Assembly: GCA_025355395.1 (NCBI GenBank)
Contig: JANXZT010000001.1
Location: 1 to 15,817, forward strand
DNA from: Betaproteobacteria bacterium
GTDB taxonomy: Bacteria; Pseudomonadota; Gammaproteobacteria; Burkholderiales; Casimicrobiaceae
Direction: 5' to 3'
Length of the DNA stretch: 15,817 nt
In this document: positions 1-5,996 of the stretch, in pieces
Position numbering within the stretch: the first letter of the stretch is position 1
Layout of the letters: each line of letters opens with the position of its first letter
Notes under the pieces: generated by a model
Database searches by the model: none
What the model was told of the DNA's origin: nothing
What the model saw: only the letters and a program-made list of their open reading frames with translations
Position numbers and translations under genes: made by a program

Positions 1-1
1 C

Positions 2-1156
2 CTTGAGGTCAACACCCGCTTGCAGGTCGAGCACCCGGTTACGGAGATGATCACCGGCACCGATCTTGTCGAATGGCAATTGCGGGTGGCGGCGGGTGAG
101 CCGCTGCCGCTGCGACAGGACGCGCTCTCGATCAGCGGACACGCTATCGAGGCGCGAATTTACGCTGAAGATCCGGAGCGGGGATTCCTGCCGTCGATCG
201 GGCGCATCACGCACATGAGGCTACCGCCGGCAGCGCCGGGTGTGCGCATCGACACCGGGGTGCGGGCCGGAGACGAGATCTCTTCCTACTATGATCCCAT
301 GATCGCCAAGCTCGTGGCGCATGCGAGCGATCGCCCCACTGCGGTGCGCAAGCTGGCCGTGGCCCTCGCGAGCTTCCAGGTGGTGGGGGTCACGACCAAC
401 ATCGCCTTCCTCGGCCGCATCCTGGCCCAAGGCGCGTTCGCGAGTGGCGAGGTCGATACCGGCCTCATCGCGCGCCATGAGGATGCGTTATTCCCGCCGC
501 CGGTGCCGGTGCCGGCAACGGTGCTGACTGCAGCCGCCGTGGCGGAAGCCCTCGCCATCGCCGATCGACCACCGCACGCTGCGCCGGGAGACGCGGCCGA
601 TCCTTATTCGCCATGGCGGCGCACGGACGCCTGGTGGCTCAACAGCCAGCGTCACGCACTGCGTTTTGAATTCGACGATGGCACGCGCTCGCACGTGGTG
701 TCGGTGCGGCGGTCGGCCGACGCATGGCTGGTCACGCTTCCGACCGGAGAGATTCAATCCGCGGTGGTCGTGCGACGCAGTGACGGCACGATGGCATTAA
801 AACTTGGCGATGGCGAATTCGAGGCGACCGTCGTGCCTCACGGCGAAGAGCGTCATGTCTTCGCCGCATGCGGGCACTCTCGGTTGCGGCTCGTGGATCG
901 GCTTGCGCATGCCGGGGAAGAGGAAACGCCCGAGGGCCATTTGCGCGCGCCGATGTCGGGCACCGTGGTCGCAGTGATGGTGGCGGCGGGCGCGCGCGTC
1001 GCCAAAGGTGCCGGGCTCATCGTGCTCGAGGCGATGAAGATGGAGCACACCATCATCGCGCCCGGGCCCGGGGTGATCGCCGCCGTGCACTTCGGCGTGG
1101 GTGATCGCGTGCTGGAAGGCGCCGACCTCGTCGACCTCGATGCCGAGCCCGCCTGA
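2..1156 (+). CDS. Biotin-dependent acyl-CoA carboxylase alpha subunit, probably methylcrotonyl-CoA carboxylase (5' end missing)
   Basis: This is the C-terminal part of an ATP-dependent biotin carboxylase/biotin carrier subunit; the reading frame is open to the left edge. The first visible residues contain the biotin carboxylase signature NTRLQVEHPVTE, so the TTG at position 20 is an internal leucine codon, not a start. Further on come the carboxylase C-lobe (SYYDPMIAKL), a proline/valine-rich linker, a BT-like region and a C-terminal biotinyl domain. The biotin-accepting lysine is in EAMKMEH and is encoded at 1037-1039. The family carboxylates biotin with bicarbonate and ATP; a separate beta subunit then transfers CO2 to the acyl-CoA. 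Sequence alone does not separate methylcrotonyl- from propionyl- or geranyl-CoA carboxylase. The HMG-CoA lyase two genes downstream favours methylcrotonyl-CoA (LiuD/MccA, leucine catabolism). The stop overlaps the next gene by 17 nt. Confidence 0.93.
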   Translation, partial: LEVNTRLQVEHPVTEMITGTDLVEWQLRVAAGEPLPLRQDALSISGHAIEARIYAEDPERGFLPSIGRITHMRLPPAAPGVRIDTGVRAGDEISSYYDPMIAKLVAHASDRPTAVRKLAVALASFQVVGVTTNIAFLGRILAQGAFASGEVDTGLIARHEDALFPPPVPVPATVLTAAAVAEALAIADRPPHAAPGDAADPYSPWRRTDAWWLNSQRHALRFEFDDGTRSHVVSVRRSADAWLVTLPTGEIQSAVVVRRSDGTMALKLGDGEFEATVVPHGEERHVFAACGHSRLRLVDRLAHAGEEETPEGHLRAPMSGTVVAVMVAAGARVAKGAGLIVLEAMKMEHTIIAPGPGVIAAVHFGVGDRVLEGADLVDLDAEPA

Positions 1157-2099
1157 AGCGAAGCCGCCGGCCCGCCTGCGCATCCTGTTGCGAACGGCGC
1201 GCCCCCAATCCGATGAGTGGCGCACGGCGCTGGCCCAGGCACTGCCGGACGCCGACATCGCCGTATGGCCGGACGTGCCGTTTGCGCCGGACTATGTTGT
1301 GGCATGGAGACCATCGACCGAATTCTTCAACCGCGTCGCGAGTCCCAAGGCGATTTTCAACCTCGGTGCGGGCGTCGAAGCGCTGCTGCGGCTGCCCAAC
1401 CTTCCGCCCGACGTGCCGGTGATCCGGCTCGAGGACGCGGGGATGGCGCAACAGATGGCGCAGTACGTGACCCTCGCAGTGCTCGCCGCGCATCGACAAC
1501 GCAACGCGTATGCAGCAGCGCAGCGTGAAGGTCGCTGGGCACCGCTGCCGCCAGGGCCGAGTGCGCAGTTCGCCGTGGGTTTGCTGGGTCTTGGCGTGCT
1601 GGGCCGCGCGTGCGCCGACGCCTTGCGCCGGCTCGGCTATCCATTGCTTGGATGGAGCCGCGAACCGAAACAGGTTCCCGGCGTCGAATCGTTTGCCGGC
1701 ATGGATGCGCTACCGCAACTCCTCTCGCGTTCACGGGTCCTGGTGTGCCTGTTGCCGGCCACACCGCATACGATCGATCTCCTCGATGCCACGCGCCTGG
1801 CGCTGTTGCCACGCGGCGCGCATGTCGTGAACGTATCGCGCGGCGATCTCGTGGTCGATCACGCCTTGATCGCGTTGCTCGATGCGGGCCATCTGGCCGG
1901 CGCGACGCTCGACGTGTTTCGTACCGAACCGCTGCCGCCGGCGCATCCGTTCTGGCATCATCCGCGGATCGCAGTGACGCCCCACATCTCGGCGACGACA
2001 CAGGTGGCCGACGCGGTGGCGCAAGTGGCGGCCAAGATTCGCCTGCTCGAGCGCGGTCAGGCGGTCACGGGCGCGGTGGACCGGGCGCTCGGCTATTGA
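1140..2099 (+). CDS. ghrA: D-isomer 2-hydroxyacid dehydrogenase, glyoxylate/hydroxypyruvate reductase A type
   Basis: This is a 319-residue cytosolic NAD(P)H-dependent reductase of the D-2-hydroxyacid dehydrogenase family; GhrA reduces glyoxylate to glycolate and hydroxypyruvate to glycerate. The nucleotide-binding fold has the glycine motif GLGVLG at residues 150-155. The family catalytic triad is visible as Arg234 (NVSRGD), Glu263 (RTEPLP) and His282 (PHIS). The segment HPFWHHPRIAVTPHIS is typical of the GhrA branch. I chose the ATG at 1140 because it gives the usual family length; the GTG at 1101 would add 13 residues buried in the biotinyl-domain gene. It overlaps the carboxylase stop by 17 nt, which suggests translational coupling. 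Its role in a leucine-degradation context is unclear; substrate assignment within the family is inference. Confidence 0.88.
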   Translation: MPSPPEAKPPARLRILLRTARPQSDEWRTALAQALPDADIAVWPDVPFAPDYVVAWRPSTEFFNRVASPKAIFNLGAGVEALLRLPNLPPDVPVIRLEDAGMAQQMAQYVTLAVLAAHRQRNAYAAAQREGRWAPLPPGPSAQFAVGLLGLGVLGRACADALRRLGYPLLGWSREPKQVPGVESFAGMDALPQLLSRSRVLVCLLPATPHTIDLLDATRLALLPRGAHVVNVSRGDLVVDHALIALLDAGHLAGATLDVFRTEPLPPAHPFWHHPRIAVTPHISATTQVADAVAQVAAKIRLLERGQAVTGAVDRALGY

Positions 2100-2152
2100 T
2101 GCGATGCACGCCGCTTGGGCAACTTTGATGGTGCGAAGAATGTGGACCACGC

Positions 2153-3079
2153 ATGGATGACAACGCTTCCCTGCCACAGCGGGTGCGTCTGGTCGAGGTC
2201 GGGCCGCGCGACGGACTGCAAAACGAGAAGGCGATCGTGCCCACGGAGGTCAAGGTCGAGCTCATCGACCGGCTCACGCGCGCCGGCTTGTCTGCCATCG
2301 AGGCCACTTCGTTCGTCTTGCCGAAATGGGTACCGCAGATGGGCGACGCCGCGGAAGTGATGCGGCGCATCCTGCGCAAGCCCGGCGTGCGCTATCCGGT
2401 GCTGACGCCCAATCTGAAGGGCTTCGAGGCCGCCCTCGCGGCCGGCGCCGACGAGGTGGCGGTGTTCGTGGCCGCCTCCGAGACTTTTTCGCAAAAGAAC
2501 ATCAATTGCAGCATCGACGAGAGCCTCGCCCGTGCCGCCCCGATCTTTGCCGCGGCCAAGGCCCACGACGTTCGCGTTCGCGGCTACATTTCCTGCGTGC
2601 TGGGCTGTCCCTATGAAGGCACTGTTCCGGCTTCGCGGGTCGCGGATGTGGCGGCGGCGTTGCACCGCCTGGGCGCCTACGAAATCTCGTTGGGAGACAC
2701 GATCGGCATCGGCACCGCGGGTCAAACCCAGGGCCTTGTGGCCAGTGTCGCTGCGCAGGTGCCGATCGCGACACTCGCCGGGCACTTCCACGATACTTAC
2801 GGACAGGCGCTGACCAACGTCTATGCCGCCATGCAGATGGGGGTGGCCACCTTCGATTGCTCGGTGGCGGGGCTCGGGGGCTGTCCCTATGCCAAAGGTG
2901 CAACGGGCAACGTGGCGAGCGAAGACGTAATGTTCCTGCTTGATGGGTTGGGCATCGAAACCGGTGTGGACATGACGGCGCTGCGCGCTGCCGGCCAGTA
3001 CATCTCGGATTTCCTGGATCGCGCGCCAGCCTCGCGCGTGGCGCGTGCCCTCGCTGCGCGCGACGCGACGCCGGCATGA
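2153..3079 (+). CDS. mvaB: Hydroxymethylglutaryl-CoA lyase
   Basis: This is a 308-residue TIM-barrel lyase of the HMGL-like family. It cleaves 3-hydroxy-3-methylglutaryl-CoA to acetyl-CoA and acetoacetate, the last step of leucine degradation. Near the N terminus is VEVGPRDGLQNE, with Arg19 and Asp20 (substrate and divalent metal). The metal histidines are His211 and His213 (GHFHDTYGQAL). The C-terminal signature AGLGGCPYAKGATGNVASED carries the mobile-loop cysteine Cys244 typical of the enzyme. These residues argue against the related isopropylmalate or homocitrate synthases. The ATG at 2153 is the only suitable in-frame start near the conserved N terminus, although no strong Shine-Dalgarno precedes it. 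A 53-nt gap separates it from the ghrA-like gene. The stop falls inside the first unit of a 14-bp tandem repeat. Confidence 0.95.
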   Translation: MDDNASLPQRVRLVEVGPRDGLQNEKAIVPTEVKVELIDRLTRAGLSAIEATSFVLPKWVPQMGDAAEVMRRILRKPGVRYPVLTPNLKGFEAALAAGADEVAVFVAASETFSQKNINCSIDESLARAAPIFAAAKAHDVRVRGYISCVLGCPYEGTVPASRVADVAAALHRLGAYEISLGDTIGIGTAGQTQGLVASVAAQVPIATLAGHFHDTYGQALTNVYAAMQMGVATFDCSVAGLGGCPYAKGATGNVASEDVMFLLDGLGIETGVDMTALRAAGQYISDFLDRAPASRVARALAARDATPA

Positions 3080-3101
3080 GAGTTGCAGCATGAGAGTTGC
3101 A
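3074..3101 (+). repeat. 14-bp exact tandem duplication at a gene junction
   Basis: The unit GCATGAGAGTTGCA occurs twice back to back (3074-3087 and 3088-3101). The first copy carries the HMG-CoA lyase stop (TGA, 3077-3079). The second carries the GAGAG that can serve as ribosome-binding site for the downstream DUF1289 gene, and it supplies the first base of that gene's ATG. It looks like a replication-slippage duplication. Each copy contains an ATG opening a four- or five-codon mini-ORF. Confidence 0.9.
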
Positions 3102-3313
3102 TGATGCCGATGCCCGCGGGCAAGCACGGCGTGGCCTCGCCCTGCATCAGCGTTTGTGTGATGGATGAGAAAACGGGCTGGTGCACCGGATGTTTTCGCA
3201 CCATCGACGAGATCGCGGTGTGGGGCATGCTCGAGGACGAGGACAAGCGCGCGGTGCTCGCAGAGCTTCCTGGCAGGCGATCTTCGGGCGGAGGCCGCCA
3301 TGACGAGCGCTGA
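3101..3313 (+). CDS. DUF1289 family small four-cysteine protein
   Basis: This is a small cytosolic protein of 70 residues when started at the ATG at 3101; in-frame ATGs at 3104 and 3110 are alternatives, and a GAGAG stretch at 3093-3097 lies at suitable distance. The core matches the DUF1289 pattern SPCISVC..D..TGWCTGC.RT.DEI..W. Its four cysteines Cys15, Cys19, Cys28 and Cys31 (C-x3-C-x8-C-x2-C) could bind zinc or an iron-sulfur cluster. The biochemical function of the family is not established. The longer reading from TTG at 3083 would begin inside the tandem duplication and is less likely. Its 3' end overlaps the next gene by 14 nt, so the two are probably translationally coupled. Confidence 0.85.
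   Translation: MMPMPAGKHGVASPCISVCVMDEKTGWCTGCFRTIDEIAVWGMLEDEDKRAVLAELPGRRSSGGGRHDER
3290..3294 (+). promoter_or_regulatory. Ribosome-binding site deciding the isomerase start
   Basis: GGAGG lies five nucleotides upstream of the ATG at 3300, inside the end of the DUF1289 coding region. It supports 3300 over the in-frame start at 3165, which would place 45 unrelated residues before the conserved N terminus. Confidence 0.75.
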
Positions 3314-3953
3314 CTGGTATTTCGACTTCATCTCGCCGTTTGCGTATCTGCAAAGCGAGCAGCTGCACACCCTCGCTCCGGTGCTGCGCGTGCGCTATCG
3401 CCCGGTGCTCTTCGCGGGACTTCTGGCTGCGCACGGCCAAAAGGGTCCGGCCGAAATTCCGGCCAAGCGCGCGTTCACGTATCGTCATTGTGTCTGGCAG
3501 GCCCGGCAGCTTGGCATTGCCTTCAAATTTCCGCCGGAGCATCCTTTCAACCCCCTGCCGCTGTTGCGCCTCGCCCTAGCCTGCGACTGCGCTCCCGACG
3601 CCGTCCACCGCATCTTTCGCTTTGTATGGCGCGATGGGCGTTTGCCCGATTTGCCGATCGAATGGGCAGAGCTCATCGGGGAGCTCGGGGTTCCCCACGC
3701 GGATGCGCTGATCGCCTCGGCGGAAGTGAAGGACGCGCTTCGCCGCAACACCGATGAGGCGATTCAACGCGGTATTTTCGGCGTGCCGACACTCTCGATC
3801 GGCGACGAGCTCTTCTGGGGCGCCGATGCGACGGGCATGGCGCGCGATTACGCAGCCGCGGGCAACCGGTTCGACGATCCGGAATACGCCCGGGTGGCCG
3901 CACTCCCGATCGGCGTGCAACGACGCGAGATCAAGCCGGCCCGGAAATCCTGA
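3300..3953 (+). CDS. 2-hydroxychromene-2-carboxylate isomerase / GST kappa-like thioredoxin-fold protein
   Basis: This is a 217-residue protein of the DsbA-like HCCA isomerase/glutathione S-transferase kappa family. The N terminus has WYFDFISPFAYLQSEQ, in which Ser12 corresponds to the glutathione-activating serine of the family. The C-terminal half has the thioredoxin-fold cis-proline region GIFGVPTLSIGDELFWG. Known members (NahD) isomerise 2-hydroxychromene-2-carboxylate in naphthalene degradation using glutathione. No other aromatic-degradation gene is present here, so the true substrate is unknown and NahD activity should not be assumed. There is no CxxC, which argues against a disulfide oxidase. 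The start overlaps the DUF1289 stop by 14 nt. It is the last gene of the plus-strand block and converges on purK across 87 nt in which I see no clear terminator. Confidence 0.88.
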   Translation: MTSADWYFDFISPFAYLQSEQLHTLAPVLRVRYRPVLFAGLLAAHGQKGPAEIPAKRAFTYRHCVWQARQLGIAFKFPPEHPFNPLPLLRLALACDCAPDAVHRIFRFVWRDGRLPDLPIEWAELIGELGVPHADALIASAEVKDALRRNTDEAIQRGIFGVPTLSIGDELFWGADATGMARDYAAAGNRFDDPEYARVAALPIGVQRREIKPARKS

Positions 3954-4040
3954 CCCCGCCGTTCGAGCACGCGCGCGCCGGCGGGCAGCCCGGAGCGCTC
4001 CCCTTCCGCTGTCACCGATGACCTCGCCGTGCCGGCTTGG

Positions 4041-5213
4041 TCACAGCGCGCCGGAGCCAGGGATCCCGAGGTCGCGCTTGATGGCGCGCGCGGTGTCGAG
4101 CGCCTCGTCGAGCGTGGGGGCGAGGCACGTGACATGTCCCATCTTGCGGCCGCGGCGCGCTTGGCGCTTGCCATAGAGGTGCAGCTTGGCCTGCGGATGT
4201 CGCAGCACGGCGCGCCAATCGGGCTCACGCACCGTGGCGGAGTGCGGATCGGCATACCACACGTCGCCCAGTAGGTTCACCATCACCGCGGGCTCATGCT
4301 GGCGGGTGTCGCCCAGGGGCAACCCGGCCAGTACGCGCACCTGTTGCTCGAATTGCGATGTCACACAGGCGTCGATCGTGAAATGCCCGCTGTTGTGCGG
4401 GCGCGGCGCCATCTCGTTCGCCAGCAGCCTGCCATCGCGTGAAACAAAGAGCTCCACACACAGCACACCGCGATAATCGAGCGCGCTGGCAATGCCGATG
4501 GCGATCTGACGTGCGGCACCGGCCAGGGCCGGCGTTACGCGTGCCGGTACGATGGAGACGTCGAGGATGCCGTCGCGGTGGCGGTTTTCGGCGACGGGCC
4601 AGCTCACCGTGTCACCATGCTCGGTGCGCGCGACGATGACCGAAACCTCGCAGGCGAGATCGATGAGCGCCTCGAGAACGCACGCTTGCCCGCCCATCGC
4701 GGCGAACGCGGCGGCGACTTCGCTCGCCGACCGCACGCGAGCCTGACCCTTCCCGTCATAGCCAAAGCGGGCACTCTTGACGATCCCTGGAATGAGATGC
4801 CCGGCGACAGCCTGCGCTTCGGCCTCGTCGCGCAGCACCGCGTACGGCGCGACGGCGAACCGATGCGCATCGAGAAACGCTTTTTCGCGGATGCGATCCT
4901 GCGCGATGGCGACGCACGCCGCGGGCGGAGTCACCCTGGCGCGTTGCGCGAGGTATTCGAGCGCGGCGGCGGGTACGTTCTCGAACTCGGTGGTGGCGCC
5001 TGATACCAGCCGGGACAGTTCGGCGAGCGCGGCGCTGTCGAGGAAATCCGCTCGAATGTGGCGGTCGGCTACGGTTCCGGCGGGACTTTCGGCATCGGGA
5101 TCGAGCACGGCCACGCGGTAGCCGAGACTTTGCGCCGCGGTGCAAAACATCCGACCGAGCTGACCGCCGCCGAGAAGCCCCAGCCAGGCGCCGGGGGCGA
5201 TGGTGCCGGTCAT
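4041..5213 (-). CDS. purK: N5-carboxyaminoimidazole ribonucleotide synthase
   Basis: This is a 390-residue ATP-grasp enzyme of de novo purine synthesis: AIR + bicarbonate + ATP gives N5-CAIR in the cytosol. The N terminus has the PurK nucleotide-binding loop GLLGGGQLGRMF (residues 12-23). Residues 151-157 give GYDGKGQ, and residues 266-277 give NEMAPRPHNSGH, a strong PurK signature that contributes to metal and substrate binding. Length matches the family (about 350-390). The start codon lies 7 nt after the purE stop and lacks its own evident Shine-Dalgarno, so expression probably depends on coupling to purE. It converges on the isomerase gene. Confidence 0.97.
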   Translation of the reverse strand: MTGTIAPGAWLGLLGGGQLGRMFCTAAQSLGYRVAVLDPDAESPAGTVADRHIRADFLDSAALAELSRLVSGATTEFENVPAAALEYLAQRARVTPPAACVAIAQDRIREKAFLDAHRFAVAPYAVLRDEAEAQAVAGHLIPGIVKSARFGYDGKGQARVRSASEVAAAFAAMGGQACVLEALIDLACEVSVIVARTEHGDTVSWPVAENRHRDGILDVSIVPARVTPALAGAARQIAIGIASALDYRGVLCVELFVSRDGRLLANEMAPRPHNSGHFTIDACVTSQFEQQVRVLAGLPLGDTRQHEPAVMVNLLGDVWYADPHSATVREPDWRAVLRHPQAKLHLYGKRQARRGRKMGHVTCLAPTLDEALDTARAIKRDLGIPGSGAL

Positions 5214-5220
5214 GGGTCCA

Positions 5221-5742
5221 TCAGGATGCCGGCCTCGCGCCTTCCGGCGGCACCTTCATCATGCGCGCTGCCGTTGTCTGCTTGACCCGGAATGCGGCGA
5301 TCTTCTTGGCGAGCGCCGGATCGGTGAGCGCCAGCATCGCGATCGCGAAGAGCCCCGCGTTGGCGGCGCCCGGCTCGCCGATGGCAAATGTAGCAACCGG
5401 GATTCCCTTGGGCATCTGCACCATGGAGAGGAGCGAATCCTCCCCGCGCAGGTACTTCGATGGCATCGGCACGCCGAGGACGGGCACCGTCGTCTTCGAG
5501 GCGATCATCCCCGGAAGATGCGCGGCACCGCCCGCGCCGGCGATCACGCAGCGCAATCCGCGGGGCAACGCATCCTCCGCGTATTCAAACATGTCGTCGG
5601 GCATGCGATGCGCCGACATCACTCGCGCTTCATAGGCCACACCGAACGCATCGAGTTGGGCCGCCGCGTGGCGCATGATGTCCCAATCGCTGTCGCTGCC
5701 CATTACCACGCCCACCAGCGGCGCCGGCTTGCGTTGTGCCAT
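5221..5742 (-). CDS. purE: N5-carboxyaminoimidazole ribonucleotide mutase
   Basis: This 173-residue class I PurE converts the N5-CAIR made by PurK to CAIR. Key residues are at standard positions: VVMGSDSDW (residues 12-20, phosphate/ribose binding), SAHRMP with the catalytic His45, and GAGGAAHLPGM in the middle of the protein. Presence of a PurK partner and the class I motif set indicate the two-step bacterial route rather than direct AIR carboxylation. It is the first gene of a two-gene purEK operon, transcribed divergently from the lytic transglycosylase. The start is fixed by a strong G-rich ribosome-binding site. Confidence 0.97.
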   Translation of the reverse strand: MAQRKPAPLVGVVMGSDSDWDIMRHAAAQLDAFGVAYEARVMSAHRMPDDMFEYAEDALPRGLRCVIAGAGGAAHLPGMIASKTTVPVLGVPMPSKYLRGEDSLLSMVQMPKGIPVATFAIGEPGAANAGLFAIAMLALTDPALAKKIAAFRVKQTTAARMMKVPPEGARPAS

Positions 5743-5996
5743 CGGTCCCTCCCTCCCGGATCATTCCTGCTCGCGTTGTTATCGAACCTTCAGGCCCCGC
5801 CGCGCGTTACTTGTCCAAGATTCCGGATGGCGTGGCCATGACGGTGCGCGCGATTTTATCATTCAAGAGGTGTGCAACGTTGCGTAAAGTGAAGCCGATC
5901 GTCGGCGTTTACCGCCGTATGCACGTTAACCGTTGCATGACACGCGGCGGTCACTGACAATTCGCTTGTCTCCTTTGCCTCGAAGGTCTTCGACAG
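5743..5996. promoter_or_regulatory. Divergent intergenic region between purE and slt
   Basis: This 254-nt region must carry the promoters of both flanking operons. On the minus strand a TAAAAT -10-like hexamer lies at 5853-5858, about 110 nt upstream of purE, without a good -35 at normal spacing. The perfect palindrome GCAACGTTGC (5874-5883) lies directly upstream, where a -35 would be, and could be an operator; a 10-bp palindrome can also arise by chance. A short hairpin (CGGCG/CGCCG, 5903-5917) follows. For slt, GAAGG at 5982-5986 lies ten nucleotides before the GTG start. Exact promoters cannot be fixed by eye. Confidence 0.4.
5746..5757 (-). promoter_or_regulatory. purE ribosome-binding site
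   Basis: Read on the minus strand, GGGAGGGAGGGA lies just upstream of the purE ATG (5740-5742). It contains GGAGG at about five nucleotides spacing. This is one of the strongest Shine-Dalgarno sequences in the window and covers both purE and the coupled purK. Confidence 0.75.

Noticed and set aside
496..525. Short GCCGGT-type repeats in the carboxylase gene
   Set aside because: They encode a Pro/Val/Ala linker between domains and are ordinary low-complexity coding sequence.
2093..3370. A 425-codon minus-strand frame opposite HMG-CoA lyase and DUF1289
   Set aside because: It has the same shadow character, with no recognisable domain, while the opposite strand encodes proteins with complete catalytic motifs.
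3954..4040. Possible bidirectional terminator between the isomerase gene and purK
   Set aside because: Only the short palindrome GGAGCGCTCC and GC-rich sequence are present; there is no stable stem followed by a T-run in either direction.
5876..5888. 13-mer AACGTTGCGTAAA shared with 12215-12227 near the porin terminator
   Set aside because: A few shared 13-mers are expected by chance in 16 kb, and the contexts (promoter region against 3' end of a gene) do not match.
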